Under the pieces are notes generated by a model. It was given only the letters and a program-made list of their open reading frames with translations. It made no database searches and was not told the origin of the DNA. The position numbers were made by a program, and so were the translations under genes. This document shows positions 28,743 through 38,856 of a DNA stretch of 64,000 nucleotides, in pieces (the stretch's first letter is position 1; each line of letters starts with the position of its first letter). Source of the stretch: Mycobacterium celatum (GTDB taxonomy: Bacteria; Actinomycetota; Actinomycetes; Mycobacteriales; Mycobacteriaceae); assembly GCF_002101595.1 (NCBI RefSeq), contig NZ_LQOM01000016.1, positions 248,001 to 312,000 on the forward strand, given 5' to 3'.

Positions 28743-28751
28743 GGGTCACAG

Positions 28752-28874
28752 TCACCAGACCACGTATCCGGCATCGGCCAACGCGCGGGCGGGCGATCTC
28801 CCGTCCGCGCTGGCCGGCAACGTCTGATCCGGATCGATCTGTAAGCCGTGCGACGTCGGCGAACCTACGTTCCG
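28752..28874 (-). pseudogene. Possible 3' remnant of a lost gene
   Basis: Forty open codons without a start codon, ending in TGA (28752-28754) and preceded in frame by TAA (28875-28877). Third positions are strongly G/C and the residues look protein-like (DPDQTLPASADGRSP, ALADAGYVVW at the end). M. tuberculosis has additional genes in this interval, so this may be the tail of one of them. It could also be chance openness in GC-rich DNA. The rest of 28743-28921 shows nothing recognisable. Confidence 0.2.
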
Positions 28875-28921
28875 TTACAAACCAAGGCTAATCGCCGGAC
28901 GATGGTGGTAACGACGGCAAT

Positions 28922-30352
28922 TCAGGGTGCCAGTTTCGGCAGCTCGCGAATCCCGAACTCGCGCTTGAGTACAGTGCGTGCGGCGTAGTAGCCGCACATG
29001 CCGTGCACTCCGCCGCCCGGCGGAGTCGCCGCAGAACACAGATACGCCTTGGGAATCGGGGTGCTCCACGGGTTGAGCCGCGGCGTCGGGCCGACGATCG
29101 CATGCCACGCGGAGTTTCCACCGACCCCGATGTCCCCGCCGACGTAATTGGCGTTGTGGTCGGCTAGCCGTGCCGCCGGGACGCTGCGGGCCGCGACGAC
29201 GACGTCGCGGAATCCGGGCGCGAATCGCTCGAAAATCGCAGTGACAGCTTCGGTTTGGTCCACCGGTGACCCCGACGGGACGTGGGCATAGGTCCACAGC
29301 GGTCGGCGACCATTGGCGTCGATTCGGCTGGGATCGCAGACGTGCGGAGTCGCGGCCAGCACCATCGGCCAGTCAGCGTGCCGGCCTGCGGCGACTTCGG
29401 CCTCGGCGTGCGCCGTCTGCTCACGGCTACCGCCGAGATGCACTGTCGGCACCTGGGCCAGCCGGGTATCCGACCACGGGATGTCGTCGCTGAGCACAAA
29501 GTCGACCTTGGCCACGCCGGGCCCAAACCGGTAGCGGTGCAACGCCTTCGCGTATCGCGGCGGCAACAAGTCGCCGTAGATGCGCAGCAGAGCGGTTGGG
29601 GCGGTGTCGTACAGGACGACGCCGCTCGGCGGTTCGGTGACCTCCACGCCGGAGGTCAGCTCGCCGCCGTGTGCCCGCAAATCCGCGACCAACGCGTCGG
29701 CGATCGCCTGACTGCCACCCGCCGGGATCGGCCAGCCGACCGAATGCGCCAGCGTGGCCAGCATCAGTCCGGCAGCCGCTGACACCAGCGAGGGCATCCG
29801 CGAAATCGTATGGGCCGCAACGCCGGTGAACAACGCCCGGGCGTCCTCGCCGGCCAGCGATCCCCACAACGGGGTGGCCTGGGTAATCATCCGCAACCCC
29901 ATCCGCGCCGCGGTGAGCGGCGTAAGGGGCACCGAGCGCTTGTCGCCGAGCAGCAGCTGGACCACCGCGCCGAAGTTCTCGACCAACGGGCCCAGCAGCC
30001 GTCGCCACGACGCCCCATGCTGTAATCCGTCGCAGGTGCGATCGAGGTCGTGATAGGCGATTGCCGCCGGACCGTCGGGCAGCGGATTGGCATACGCCAG
30101 CTCCGGCACAGCCAACTTCACGCCGCGCGCGGGCAGGTCGAATTGCGCCATGAACGGCGAGGCCAGCGCAAGCGGGTGCACCGCCGAGCAGATGTCGTGC
30201 GACACCCCCGAGAATTCGGGGTCGGCGGCGGTGCGAGAACCGCCGCCGAACGTCGGCTGGGCCTCGATGACCTGCACGGAAAGCCCGGCGCGGGCGCAGA
30301 TGACTGCGGCGGTCAGCCCGTTGGGTCCGCTACCGACCACGGTGACGTCCAT
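28922..30352 (-). CDS. FAD-dependent amine oxidase/phytoene-dehydrogenase-like protein (Rv2997-like)
   Basis: 476 aa. N-terminal FAD fold VTVVGSGPNGLTAAVICARAG, then IEAQPTFGGGSRT (second FAD contact), and a C-terminal GGVHGMCGYYAART segment that closes the FAD site. Members oxidise or isomerise carotenoids, retinoids or amines; the substrate here is unknown. ATG 30352 (MDVTVVGSGPNG) gives a standard N-terminus. Confidence 0.88.
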   Translation of the reverse strand: MDVTVVGSGPNGLTAAVICARAGLSVQVIEAQPTFGGGSRTAADPEFSGVSHDICSAVHPLALASPFMAQFDLPARGVKLAVPELAYANPLPDGPAAIAYHDLDRTCDGLQHGASWRRLLGPLVENFGAVVQLLLGDKRSVPLTPLTAARMGLRMITQATPLWGSLAGEDARALFTGVAAHTISRMPSLVSAAAGLMLATLAHSVGWPIPAGGSQAIADALVADLRAHGGELTSGVEVTEPPSGVVLYDTAPTALLRIYGDLLPPRYAKALHRYRFGPGVAKVDFVLSDDIPWSDTRLAQVPTVHLGGSREQTAHAEAEVAAGRHADWPMVLAATPHVCDPSRIDANGRRPLWTYAHVPSGSPVDQTEAVTAIFERFAPGFRDVVVAARSVPAARLADHNANYVGGDIGVGGNSAWHAIVGPTPRLNPWSTPIPKAYLCSAATPPGGGVHGMCGYYAARTVLKREFGIRELPKLAP

Positions 30353-30377
30353 GCCGTGATCGTAGGGACCGCTGCCC

Positions 30378-30844
30378 TCAGGTCATGCCGGGACGTACAC
30401 CGAGGACCGGCTGCCGCAGCCCGCCGTTGCTGAATTCCGGGCACCACGGGCGGTGGCCACGATCGTCGGCCCAAACCAGTTGCAGGGCGTGCAGCTGACG
30501 GCCATAGAACGCCACCGCCACGCCCATATGCGCGTCGGGATGGTCCACCTGGACGACCGCCAGCATCGGCCCATCATGTACCGAGATCCATTCGCCCGGG
30601 ACCGGTCGTCCGCCATCCATCAGGTACGCGGCGACGGTGTTGAGAAGCCGGGCGTCGGGAGCGGTGGCAGGCCGGTCACCAACAGTTCGGGCAGGCCATG
30701 TTCATGCAGCCCAGCCGTGTAGGCGTAGGGCGCACGGTCACTCTCGACGTATTGCACCGCCCAGCCATGTTTTGCCTTTGTTTTCTCAATCTCCGCGAAC
30801 CATTCCTCAACGGTGCTCCCCGGGTGATCGCACATCCAGCACAT
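30378..30844 (-). pseudogene. DUF4262-type gene interrupted by a frameshift
   Basis: ATG 30844 (MCWMCDHPGSTVEEWF) with AGAAGGGA upstream opens a frame that continues through YAYTAGLHEHGLPELLVTGLPP and then runs into PLPTPGFSTPSPRT and a stop at 30620. The neighbouring frame takes over at the same point with DARLLNTVAAYLMDGGRPVP and carries on to the stop at 30378 (GLRQPVLGVRPGMT). Loss of one base (or gain of two) near 30655-30665 explains both. DUF4262 has no known function. It may be a real pseudogene or a sequence error. Confidence 0.7.
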
Positions 30845-30977
30845 GGGTGCCGTCCCTTCTCTCGTCGGACTTACGGTCACCGTGCACCCGTGCACCGACA
30901 GAGCCGTTGACTCTGCGGCTACCAGGCAAAAGTGCGAGTAGCTCACCTGGTTAGCGCAGATTCAACGGATCAGTGTT

Positions 30978-31023
30978 GGCGGCGACCCCCAGCGCCCGGC
31001 TCCACCGCGCTTGCGATCGCCGC
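30978..31023. repeat. Intergenic dyad repeat, single copy
   Basis: GGCGGCGACC ... GCGATCGCCGC with core AGCGCCCGGCTCCACCGCGC. It ends 1 bp before the serA -10 box (TAGGCT, 31025-31030). Confidence 0.8.
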
Positions 31024-31024
31024 T

Positions 31025-31030
31025 TAGGCT
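31025..31030 (+). promoter_or_regulatory. Leaderless -10 box of serA
   Basis: TAGGCT, 6 nt before GTG 31037; the -35 position lies in the dyad repeat. Confidence 0.5.
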
Positions 31031-31036
31031 GGCCGG

Positions 31037-32623
31037 GTGAGCCTGCCTGTTGTCTTGATCGCTGACAAACTTGCCGAATCGACCGTCGCCGCCCTTGGCG
31101 ACCAGGTCGAAGTGCGCTGGGTCGACGGCCCGGACCGGGAGAAGCTGCTGGCCGCAGTGTCCGACGCCGACGCGCTGCTTGTGCGCTCGGCCACCAACGT
31201 CGACGCCGAGGTACTGGCTGCCGCACCCAAACTCAAGATCGTCGCGCGCGCCGGCGTCGGGCTGGACAACGTCGACGTCGACGCCGCCACCGCCCGCGGC
31301 GTGCTCGTGGTCAACGCGCCGACATCGAACATCCACAGCGCCGCCGAGCACGCGATCGCGCTGCTGCTGGCCGCCGCCCGCCAGATCACCGCGGCCGACG
31401 CCTCGCTGCGCGCCCACGAGTGGAAGCGTTCGTCGTTCTCCGGCACCGAGATCTTCGGCAAGACCGTCGGCGTCGTCGGGTTGGGCCGCATCGGCCAGCT
31501 GGTCGCCCAGCGGCTGGCCGCCTTCGGCGCCTACCTGGTGGCCTACGACCCGTACGTGTCGCCGGCGCGCGCCGCGCAGCTGGGCATCGAGCTGCTGACC
31601 CTCGACGAGCTGCTGGCCCGCGCCGACTTCATCTCGGTGCACCTGCCCAAGACGCCGGAGACCGCGGGGTTGATCGACAAGGAGGCCCTGGCCAAAACCA
31701 AGCCGGGCGTGATCATCGTCAACGCGGCGCGTGGTGGCCTGGTCGACGAGGACGCGCTGGCCGAAGCCGTGTCCAGTGGCCATGTGCGGGCCGCCGGCAT
31801 CGACGTGTTCGCCAAAGAGCCCTGCACCGACAGCCCGCTGTTCGAACTGCCGCAAGTAGTCGTTACCCCGCACCTCGGAGCCTCGACCGCCGAAGCGCAG
31901 GACCGGGCCGGCACCGATGTGGCGGCCAGTGTGAAGCTGGCGCTGGCGGGCGAATTCGTGCCCGACGCCGTCAACGTCGGCGCCGGCGTGGTGAGCGAGG
32001 AGGTGGCGCCCTGGCTGGACCTGGTGCGCAAGCTCGGGGTGCTCGCCGGCGCGCTGTCCGACGAACTGCCGGCATCGCTGTCGGTGCAGGTGCGCGGTGA
32101 GCTCGCCGCCGAAGACGTTGAGGTGCTGCGACTTTCGGCGCTGCGCGGGTTGTTCTCGGCAGTCATCGAAGACCCGGTCACGTTCGTCAACGCTCCGGCA
32201 ATCGCTGAAGAACGCGGCGTCGTCGCCGACATCAGCACCGCCACCGAAAGCCCCAACCACCGCAGCGTCGTCGACGTGCGCGCGGTGGCCTCCGACGGTT
32301 CGGTGGTCAATGTGGCCGGCACGTTGACCGGGCCGCAGCAGGTGGAGAAGATCGTCCAGATCAACGGGCGCAACTTCGACCTGCGCGCCCAGGGCACCAA
32401 CCTGGTGATCAACTACATCGACCAGCCCGGCGCGCTGGGCAAGATCGGCACCCTGCTCGGTGCCGCGGGAGTGAACATTCACGCCGCGCAGCTGTCCGAG
32501 GACACCGAAGGCCCGGGCGCGACGATCCTGCTGCGCCTGGACCGCGACGTCCCGGAGGATGTGCGGTCGGCGATCGCGGTGGCCGTCGACGCCAACAAGC
32601 TCGAAGTGGTTGACCTGTCGTGA
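31037..32623 (+). CDS. serA: D-3-phosphoglycerate dehydrogenase
   Basis: 528 aa, long type I form. Oxidises 3-phosphoglycerate with NAD+, first step of serine synthesis. NAD loop [16 protein letters not shown] (about residues 146-161), catalytic Arg/Glu/His segments ([29 protein letters not shown]), then the intervening ASB domain and a C-terminal ACT domain ([25 protein letters not shown]) that mediates serine feedback. GTG 31037 is supported by its leaderless -10 box. The stop overlaps leuB (GTGA). Confidence 0.97.
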   Translation: MSLPVVLIADKLAESTVAALGDQVEVRWVDGPDREKLLAAVSDADALLVRSATNVDAEVLAAAPKLKIVARAGVGLDNVDVDAATARGVLVVNAPTSNIHSAAEHAIALLLAAARQITAADASLRAHEWKRSSFSGTEIFGKTVGVVGLGRIGQLVAQRLAAFGAYLVAYDPYVSPARAAQLGIELLTLDELLARADFISVHLPKTPETAGLIDKEALAKTKPGVIIVNAARGGLVDEDALAEAVSSGHVRAAGIDVFAKEPCTDSPLFELPQVVVTPHLGASTAEAQDRAGTDVAASVKLALAGEFVPDAVNVGAGVVSEEVAPWLDLVRKLGVLAGALSDELPASLSVQVRGELAAEDVEVLRLSALRGLFSAVIEDPVTFVNAPAIAEERGVVADISTATESPNHRSVVDVRAVASDGSVVNVAGTLTGPQQVEKIVQINGRNFDLRAQGTNLVINYIDQPGALGKIGTLLGAAGVNIHAAQLSEDTEGPGATILLRLDRDVPEDVRSAIAVAVDANKLEVVDLS

Positions 32624-33630
32624 AACTGGCGGTTATTCCCGGCGACGGGATTGGCCCGGAGGTGGTGGCCGAGGCCGTCAAGGTCCTCGACGCCGTGCTG
32701 CCCGGCGTGGAGAAGACGAGCTACGACCTGGGCGCGCGGCGGTTTCACGCCACCGGGGAAGTGCTGCCCGACTCGGTGATTGACGAACTGCGGGCGCACG
32801 ACGCGATCCTGCTCGGCGCCATCGGCGACCCGTCGGTGCCCAGCGGCGTGCTCGAACGCGGCCTGCTGCTGCGGCTGCGCTTCGCGCTGGACCACCACAT
32901 CAACCTGCGGCCGGCGCGGCTCTACCCGGGCGTGGACAGTCCGTTACGTGGCAACCCGCAGATCGATTTCGTGGTGGTCCGCGAGGGCACCGAAGGGCCC
33001 TACACCGGCACCGGCGGCGCGATCCGGGTCGGGACCGCCCACGAGGTGGCCACCGAAGTCAGCGTCAACACCGCTTTCGGGGTGCGCCGCGTCGTCCAGG
33101 ACGCCTTCGAACGCGCCCAGCAGCGGCGAAAGAGGCTGACCCTGGTGCACAAGACCAACGTGCTCACGTTCGCTGGGACACTGTGGTCACGGACCGTGCA
33201 GGAGATCGGCGAGAAATACCCCGAGGTCGAGGTTTCCTATCAGCACGTCGACGCGGCGACCATTCACCTGGTCACCGACCCGGGCCGCTTCGATGTGATC
33301 GTCACCGACAACCTGTTCGGCGACATCATCACTGACCTGGCCGCCGCGGTGTGCGGCGGAATCGGGCTGGCCGCCAGCGGCAACATCGACGCCACCCGGA
33401 CCAACCCGTCGATGTTCGAGCCGGTGCACGGCAGCGCGCCCGACATCGCCGGGCAGGGGATCGCCGACCCGACGGCGGCGATCATGTCGGTGGCGCTGCT
33501 GCTCTCCCACGTCGGCGAAGACGCTGCCGCCGCGCGAGTGGACCGGGCCGTGGAGTCCCATCTGGCCACTCGCCCGAACGAACGGCTATCCACCGTCGAA
33601 GTCGGCGAACGGATTGCGTCCGGGCTCTAG
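32620..33630 (+). CDS. leuB: 3-isopropylmalate dehydrogenase
   Basis: 336 aa. NAD-dependent oxidative decarboxylase of leucine synthesis. [24 protein letters not shown], the [20 protein letters not shown] segment, [16 protein letters not shown] (metal-binding Asp) and [20 protein letters not shown] (NAD-binding) are intact. Starts with GTGA overlap on serA. The final 149 bases are also read antisense by the C-terminal codons of the convergent MFS gene. Confidence 0.97.
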   Translation: MKLAVIPGDGIGPEVVAEAVKVLDAVLPGVEKTSYDLGARRFHATGEVLPDSVIDELRAHDAILLGAIGDPSVPSGVLERGLLLRLRFALDHHINLRPARLYPGVDSPLRGNPQIDFVVVREGTEGPYTGTGGAIRVGTAHEVATEVSVNTAFGVRRVVQDAFERAQQRRKRLTLVHKTNVLTFAGTLWSRTVQEIGEKYPEVEVSYQHVDAATIHLVTDPGRFDVIVTDNLFGDIITDLAAAVCGGIGLAASGNIDATRTNPSMFEPVHGSAPDIAGQGIADPTAAIMSVALLLSHVGEDAAAARVDRAVESHLATRPNERLSTVEVGERIASGL

Positions 33631-34822
33631 TCTCCAGGCCGGGCGGAAGCACGCGGGTCGGGACGAAGGGAATCGCGGCGAGCGGGAACAATCCGCATAC
33701 CAGCCACGCCGTCGGGTAACCGGCCGCCGTGATCAGGGCACCGAACAGCGGCGGCCCGGCCGCGGCGGTGAGTCGCTGCGTGGTGTTCTGGATGCCGAGC
33801 GCTCGCCCGCTCCAGTACGGGCCCGCGTACTCGGTGATCGCGGTGGACTCCAACCCGTTGTCGAGCACGGCGATCACCGCTGCGGCGACCATGACCACCA
33901 CCTCGATCCGCCAGCCGACGCGGTCGATCAGGCCGAGCAGGAACATGCTCAGCGCCGCGGCGATCGCGACCGTCCGCAGCGGCCGCATCCGCGAGCCCAC
34001 CCGGTCCGACCATCGGCCGGCCAGGATTCGCCCGACCGCGCCGAGTAATTGCGAGACCGTGACCAGCGCGCCGGCCGAGGCGATCGACCAGTTGTGGTCG
34101 TTGATCAACCAGACCAGCATGAACGTGACGGTCACCGTCTGAGGCATCATCAGCAGCGACGACGTGATGTGGATGCGTCGCAGCACCTTCGGGCGGCCGC
34201 GATACGGGTTGGCCAGCTCTTGCTCGGTCGCGGCGGCCCGCAGTTTGCGCGGTGGGTCGATCACCCCGATCGCGCTGGCCACTGCCGAAATCGTGCACAT
34301 CAACGCCGGAAACATCAGTCCGGCCACTGGGCCGCGTTCGGCTAGCTCCGGAATCACCAAGGCGCCCAAGGCAATTCCCACCGGCTGTGCGGTCTGGCGG
34401 ATTCCCATCGCCAGCCCGCGGTGATGCGGCGGGAACCAGCCGGACACCAGCCGCCCGCCGGCGGTGTTGCAGCTGGCTGCAGCCATGCCGCCGACGAACA
34501 GAAAAGCCCCGATGGCAACCATCGAGTGGACCGTCGTCGCGGCGTAGGCGGCGGCCGCCGTCAGTGCCGACCCCGCCGTGAGCACGATTCGCTCGCCCAC
34601 ACGATCGAGCAACGCGCCCCAGGCGATCAGCGTGACCACCATTCCGAAGCTCGGCATGGCTGCCAACAGACCGGCTTCGGCCAGCGCAGTACCGCGTTCG
34701 GCCTCCAGCGCGGGGATCAGAAACGCGACGCCGTTGATGAAGATGAAGGCGCTTGCCGTGACGGCCAGTGAGATCGCCACCATCGACCAGCGAGCTCCGG
34801 TACCGATCGACTCCACCGCCAC
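33482..34822 (-). CDS. MFS transporter, paralogue 1 (Rv2994-like)
   Basis: 446 aa from GTG 34822; a TTG at 34864 and a GTG at 34816 are alternatives. About twelve helices, with the MFS loop motif between helices 2 and 3 ([12 protein letters not shown]) and repeated [13 protein letters not shown] between the halves. After the last helix ([14 protein letters not shown]) a basic, Arg-rich tail of about 60 residues reads into the 3' end of leuB on the other strand, unlike its neighbour paralogue, which stops just after that helix. Substrate unknown. Confidence 0.85.
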   Translation of the reverse strand: MAVESIGTGARWSMVAISLAVTASAFIFINGVAFLIPALEAERGTALAEAGLLAAMPSFGMVVTLIAWGALLDRVGERIVLTAGSALTAAAAYAATTVHSMVAIGAFLFVGGMAAASCNTAGGRLVSGWFPPHHRGLAMGIRQTAQPVGIALGALVIPELAERGPVAGLMFPALMCTISAVASAIGVIDPPRKLRAAATEQELANPYRGRPKVLRRIHITSSLLMMPQTVTVTFMLVWLINDHNWSIASAGALVTVSQLLGAVGRILAGRWSDRVGSRMRPLRTVAIAAALSMFLLGLIDRVGWRIEVVVMVAAAVIAVLDNGLESTAITEYAGPYWSGRALGIQNTTQRLTAAAGPPLFGALITAAGYPTAWLVCGLFPLAAIPFVPTRVLPPGLETRARTQSVRRLRRWIAVRSGEWPDGTPRPGPLARRQRLRRRGRAAAPPT

Positions 34823-34867
34823 TTGATCAATGGTTCCACACGCATCTGTCGGAGACGGCGGCAAAAC

Positions 34868-36055
34868 TCACGTGCCGCGCGGGCGGGCGCCAACCGGCAC
34901 TATCGGCAGCGCCAGGATCGGGAAGAGCGCGCACACCGCGAACGCCAGCGGATAACCGCTCGCGTCGATCAACTCACCGAAGAGCGGCGGGCCGGCGCCG
35001 GCGGTCAGCCGCTGGGTGGTGTTCTGGGCGCCCATCGCGCGTCCGCTCCAGAACGGCCCTGCGAATTCGGGGATCGCGGTGAACGCCAACCCGTTGTCGA
35101 GCACCGTGACCACCGACGCGACGACCATGATCGGCACGGCGAGCGCCGAGCCCAGGTGATCGGTCAGCGCCAGCCCCGCCATGACGACAGCGGCGGCGAC
35201 GGCGATCGTGCGGATCGGCCGCATCCGCGACCCGACCCGGTCCGACCATCGGCCGGCGGCGACGCGGCCCAGTGCGCCCAGCAGTTGGGAGGCGCTGACC
35301 AGCGCGCCGGCCGCCGCGGTCGACCAGCCGTGCGCGCGCATCAACCACACCAGCATGAACGTCAACACCATCGTCTGCGGCACCATCAGCAGCGCCGACG
35401 CCAGGTGCAGGCGCCACAGCACCGCGGTCCCGCGGTAGGGGTTGGCGAGTTCGTCGGCACTGGCCGCCGCCCGGGTCTTCCGCGGCGGGTCGAGCACGCC
35501 GACGGCGCTGGCCACCGCCGCGCCCGCACACACCGATCCCGGAAACAGCAGCGCCACCGAGAAATCGCGTTCGCCGAGTTCGGGAAGAACCAAGGCCGCC
35601 AAGGCAATTCCCAGCGGCTGTGCCGTCTGGCGGATGCCCATCGCCAGCCCGCGCTGGTCCCTGGGGAACCAGCCGGTCACCAGCCGGCCGCTGGCGGTGT
35701 TGGCGCTGGCCGCCGCCATACCGCCACCGAACAGACACGCTCCGATGGTCAGCATGGAGTGCAACGACGCCGCGCCGAACGCGGCCGCCGCGGTCAGCAA
35801 CAGGCCGACCGTGAGCACGATCCGCTCGCCGACCAGGTCCAGCAGGTAGCCCCAGGCGATGAGCGTCAGCACCATGCCGAGGCTGGGCATCGACGACAGC
35901 AGACCAGCTTCGGCCAGGCTGATCCCGCGTTCCGCGTCCAACGCCGGGATCAGGAAAGCGATGCCGTTGATGAAGACGGTGGCGCACAGCGTCGCCGCCA
36001 GTGAAATCGCCAGCAGTGACCAGCGCCGCGTCGCGCTGATCGTTGCTGCCGGCAC
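34868..36055 (-). CDS. MFS transporter, paralogue 2
   Basis: 395 aa, collinear with the preceding transporter over its whole length ([100 protein letters not shown]), so a tandem duplication is clear. GTG 36055 is the first start after an in-frame stop at 36074, but its GGAAGG lies immediately adjacent rather than 5-9 nt upstream, so initiation may be weak or coupled. M. tuberculosis has one copy, as I recall. Confidence 0.85.
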   Translation of the reverse strand: MPAATISATRRWSLLAISLAATLCATVFINGIAFLIPALDAERGISLAEAGLLSSMPSLGMVLTLIAWGYLLDLVGERIVLTVGLLLTAAAAFGAASLHSMLTIGACLFGGGMAAASANTASGRLVTGWFPRDQRGLAMGIRQTAQPLGIALAALVLPELGERDFSVALLFPGSVCAGAAVASAVGVLDPPRKTRAAASADELANPYRGTAVLWRLHLASALLMVPQTMVLTFMLVWLMRAHGWSTAAAGALVSASQLLGALGRVAAGRWSDRVGSRMRPIRTIAVAAAVVMAGLALTDHLGSALAVPIMVVASVVTVLDNGLAFTAIPEFAGPFWSGRAMGAQNTTQRLTAGAGPPLFGELIDASGYPLAFAVCALFPILALPIVPVGARPRGT

Positions 36056-36073
36056 CCTTCCATGGTGCAGGTC

Positions 36074-36229
36074 TCAGCCCGCGGCGGCCAACGCGTCGCG
36101 GCGGCGATAGCTACGGTCGCCGCCGGTCTCGCGCAGGCTCCGGCCGACGAAACGCCGCCGCGACCACTGCCCGAATTCTTTGCCGAGCCGCGTCGCGCCC
36201 GGACGCAGCCAGCGGATAGCGATGGTCAC
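36074..36229 (-). CDS. Small Arg-rich hypothetical protein
   Basis: 51 aa from GTG 36229 to TGA 36074, rich in Arg (IRWLRPGATRLGKEF, SRRRFVGRSLRE, SYRRRDALAAAG). It lies 18 bp upstream of, and in the same frame as, the MFS paralogue 2 gene and 38 bp from the divergent FAH-family start. No Shine-Dalgarno or clear promoter. It could be a genuine small protein, an upstream coupling ORF, or chance. Confidence 0.35.
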   Translation of the reverse strand: MTIAIRWLRPGATRLGKEFGQWSRRRFVGRSLRETGGDRSYRRRDALAAAG

Positions 36230-36254
36230 CGGTGGGCGCCGTCCCGGCGATCGC

Positions 36255-36260
36255 TAGCAT
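36255..36260 (+). promoter_or_regulatory. Leaderless -10 box of the FAH-family gene
   Basis: TAGCAT, 7 nt before ATG 36268; it decides that start over an in-frame GTG at 36232. Confidence 0.5.
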
Positions 36261-36267
36261 CCAACGA

Positions 36268-37062
36268 ATGCGCCTTGGCCGAATCGCCAGCCCGGACGGC
36301 GTCGCTTTCGTCAGCATCGAAGGCGAGCCGCAGGACCCGACCGGGATGACTGCCCGCGAAATCGCCGAACACCCGTTCGGCACACCGACGTTCACCGGTC
36401 GCTCCTGGCCGCTGGCCGATGTGCGGCTGCTGGCGCCGATGCTGGCCAGCAAGGTGATCTGCGTCGGCAAGAACTACGCGGCGCACGTCGCCGAGATGGG
36501 CGGCTTGGGAAAGGGCCCCGCCGACCCGGTGATCTTCCTGAAGCCCAACACCGCCATCATCGGACCGAATGTGCCAATTCGGTTGCCCGCCAACGCATCA
36601 CCGGTTCATTTCGAGGGGGAGCTGGCCGCGGTCATCAGCCGGCCCTGCAAGGACGTCAGCGCCGACCGGGCAGCCGGCAGCATCCTCGGCTACACCATCG
36701 CCAACGACGTGACCGCCCGCGACCAACAGCAGTCCGACGGCCAGTGGACGCGGGCGAAGGGCCACGACACCTTCTGTCCGGTCGGCCCGTGGATCGTCAC
36801 CGACGTCGATCCCTCCGATCTCGAGCTGTGCACCGAGGTCAACGGGCAGGTCAAACAGCGCAGCCGCACCTCGATGATGATCCACGACGTCGGCGCCATC
36901 GTGGAATGGATCTCGGCCGTGATGACGCTGCTGCCAGGTGATCTCATTCTCACCGGCACACCCGAAGGCGTCGGACCGATCGAGGACGGCGACACCGTCA
37001 GCATCACCGTGGAGGGAATCGGTACGTTGACCAACCCTGTTGTGCGCAAAGGAAAGTCGTGA
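36268..37062 (+). CDS. Fumarylacetoacetate hydrolase (FAH)-family protein (Rv2993c-like)
   Basis: 264 aa. FAH fold of 2-hydroxyhepta-2,4-diene-1,7-dioate isomerase/acylpyruvase-type enzymes, which cleave C-C bonds next to beta-diketone-like groups. [17 protein letters not shown], the metal ligands in [10 protein letters not shown] and [13 protein letters not shown], and [14 protein letters not shown] are all in place. The true substrate is not deducible. Its stop overlaps the gltX GTG, so the two are co-transcribed. Confidence 0.9.
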   Translation: MRLGRIASPDGVAFVSIEGEPQDPTGMTAREIAEHPFGTPTFTGRSWPLADVRLLAPMLASKVICVGKNYAAHVAEMGGLGKGPADPVIFLKPNTAIIGPNVPIRLPANASPVHFEGELAAVISRPCKDVSADRAAGSILGYTIANDVTARDQQQSDGQWTRAKGHDTFCPVGPWIVTDVDPSDLELCTEVNGQVKQRSRTSMMIHDVGAIVEWISAVMTLLPGDLILTGTPEGVGPIEDGDTVSITVEGIGTLTNPVVRKGKS

Positions 37063-38513
37063 ACAAAGGCGTGCGGGTCCGGTTCTGCCCGTCGCCCACC
37101 GGCGTCCCGCACGTCGGGCTGATTCGCACCGCGCTGTTCAACTGGGCCTACGCACGGCACACCGGCGGCACGTTCGTCTTCCGGGTGGAAGACACCGATC
37201 CCCAACGCGACAGCGAAGAAAGCTATCTGGCGTTGCTGGACGCACTGCGCTGGCTCGGACTCAATTGGGACGAGGGCCCCGAGGTGGGCGGCCCGTACGG
37301 CCCGTACCGGCAGTCGCAGCGCAGCGACATCTACCGCGACGTGGTGGATCGCCTGCTCGCCGCGGGTGAGGCATACCAGGCCTTTTCGACTGCGGAAGAG
37401 GTCGAGGCGCGCCATCTCGCGGCCGGCCGCAGCCCCAAGTTGGGCTACGACAACTTCGACCGCGATTTGACCGAAGAACAGCGGGCGGCCTATCTGGCCG
37501 AGGGGCGCAAACCCGTGGTGCGGCTACGGATGCCCGACGAGGACCTTGGCTGGAACGATCTGGTGCGCGGACCGACGAGCTTTGCGGCCGGCGTCGTCCC
37601 CGACTTCGCGCTGACCCGGGCAACCGGGGATCCGTTGTACACCTTGGTCAATCCCGTCGACGACGCGCTGATGAAAATCACCCATGTGCTGCGCGGTGAA
37701 GACCTGTTGCCGTCGACGCCGCGCCAAATTGCGCTGTATCAGGCGCTGATTCGCATCGGCGTCGCCGATCGTGTGCCTGAATTCGCGCACTTGCCAACGG
37801 TATTGGGCGAAGGTACCCGCAAGCTGTCCAAGCGTGATCCGCAGTCGAATCTGTTCGCTCACCGCGATCGCGGGTTCATTCCCGAAGGGCTGCTGAATTA
37901 CCTAGCGCTGCTTGGCTGGTCGATCGCCGGCGACCGCGACGTGTTCAGCATCGAGGAGATGGTCGCCGCCTTCGACGTGGCCGACGTCAACGCCAACCCG
38001 GCCAGGTTCGACCAGAAGAAGGCCGACGCGATCAACGCCGAGCACATCCGGCTGCTCGACCCCGACGACTTCACCGCCAGACTGCGGGCTTACTTCGACG
38101 CGCACGGCCGCGACACCGGGCTCGACGACGCGGGATTCGCGGTGGCCGCGGGACTCGTGCAGACCCGCATCGTGGTGCTCGGCGACGCGTGGGCGCTGCT
38201 GAAATTTCTCAACGACGACGAGTACACCATCGACCCGAAGGCCGCGGCCAAGGAGCTCGGCCCGGATGCCGGCCGGGTGCTCGGCGCCGCCACGACGGCC
38301 CTCGAGGCTGTGACGGAATGGACTGCGGCGGGCATCGAGGCCGCGCTCAAAAGCGCGCTGTTGGAGGGCCTGGGCCTCAAACCGCGTAAGGCGTTCGGCC
38401 CGGTCCGGGTGGCCGCCACCGGGGCGTCGATCAGCCCGCCGCTGTTCGAATCGCTGGAGCTGCTCGGGCGCGACAGAAGCCTGCAGCGGCTGCGGGCAGC
38501 GGCTGAGCACTGA
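37059..38513 (+). CDS. gltX: Glutamyl-tRNA synthetase
   Basis: 484 aa. Class I synthetase charging tRNA-Glu and, in organisms with GatCAB, also tRNA-Gln (non-discriminating), here consistent with gatCAB and the two tRNA genes nearby. The HIGH signature appears as PHVG in [20 protein letters not shown], and KMSKS as KLSKRD (about residue 260). GTG 37059 overlaps the upstream stop. No glutaminyl-tRNA synthetase was seen. Confidence 0.96.
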   Translation: MNKGVRVRFCPSPTGVPHVGLIRTALFNWAYARHTGGTFVFRVEDTDPQRDSEESYLALLDALRWLGLNWDEGPEVGGPYGPYRQSQRSDIYRDVVDRLLAAGEAYQAFSTAEEVEARHLAAGRSPKLGYDNFDRDLTEEQRAAYLAEGRKPVVRLRMPDEDLGWNDLVRGPTSFAAGVVPDFALTRATGDPLYTLVNPVDDALMKITHVLRGEDLLPSTPRQIALYQALIRIGVADRVPEFAHLPTVLGEGTRKLSKRDPQSNLFAHRDRGFIPEGLLNYLALLGWSIAGDRDVFSIEEMVAAFDVADVNANPARFDQKKADAINAEHIRLLDPDDFTARLRAYFDAHGRDTGLDDAGFAVAAGLVQTRIVVLGDAWALLKFLNDDEYTIDPKAAAKELGPDAGRVLGAATTALEAVTEWTAAGIEAALKSALLEGLGLKPRKAFGPVRVAATGASISPPLFESLELLGRDRSLQRLRAAAEH

Positions 38514-38604
38514 GGCCGGATATTTTGGTAGTCTGCACGTCGGTCCTCGGGCGGCTGGCAGTGATGGCAGTGCAGAACTCTGACCAGCGGTTTTAGGACG
38601 GCAA

Positions 38605-38676
38605 TGGGGTATGGTGTAATTGGCAACACAGCTGATTCTGGTTCAGCCATTCTAGGTTCGAGTCCTGGTACCCCAG
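38605..38676 (+). tRNA. tRNA-Gln (anticodon CTG)
   Basis: 72 nt cloverleaf: acceptor TGGGGTA/TACCCCA, D stem GTGT/ACAC, anticodon stem GCTGA/TCAGC with loop TTCTGGT (CTG), and a TTCGAGT-type T loop. No encoded CCA. A TAGTCT -10-like box lies at 38529-38534, about 70 bp upstream. Confidence 0.95.
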
Positions 38677-38748
38677 CAAAGTTTGTCCACCACAAGCAAT
38701 TAGGTGGGCATCCGGCTGTGAGCTATGCTGACAGCTCGGATCAGTTCA

Positions 38749-38821
38749 GGCCCCGTCGTCTAGCGGCCTAGGACGCCGCCCTCTCACGGCGGTAGCGTGG
38801 GTTCGAATCCCATCGGGGCTA
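38749..38821 (+). tRNA. tRNA-Glu (anticodon CTC)
   Basis: 73 nt. The acceptor stem GGCCCCG/CGGGGCT begins with a G-U pair, anticodon stem CCGCC/GGCGG with loop CTCTCAC (CTC), T arm TGGGTTCGAATCCCA. CCA is not encoded. Physically linked to its synthetase gltX and to tRNA-Gln. Confidence 0.93.
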
Positions 38822-38856
38822 CTTTTCCACCGGCGAGGAGACGCTTTGCGTCCGTC

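Noticed and set aside
30962..32482. Minus-strand open frame opposite serA
   Set aside because: Shadow: rich in His/Val/Gly/Asp without domains; serA is intact.
34868..36004. Plus-strand 393-codon frame beside the MFS genes
   Set aside because: Antisense of MFS paralogue 2; the minus-strand protein has clear helices and MFS motifs.
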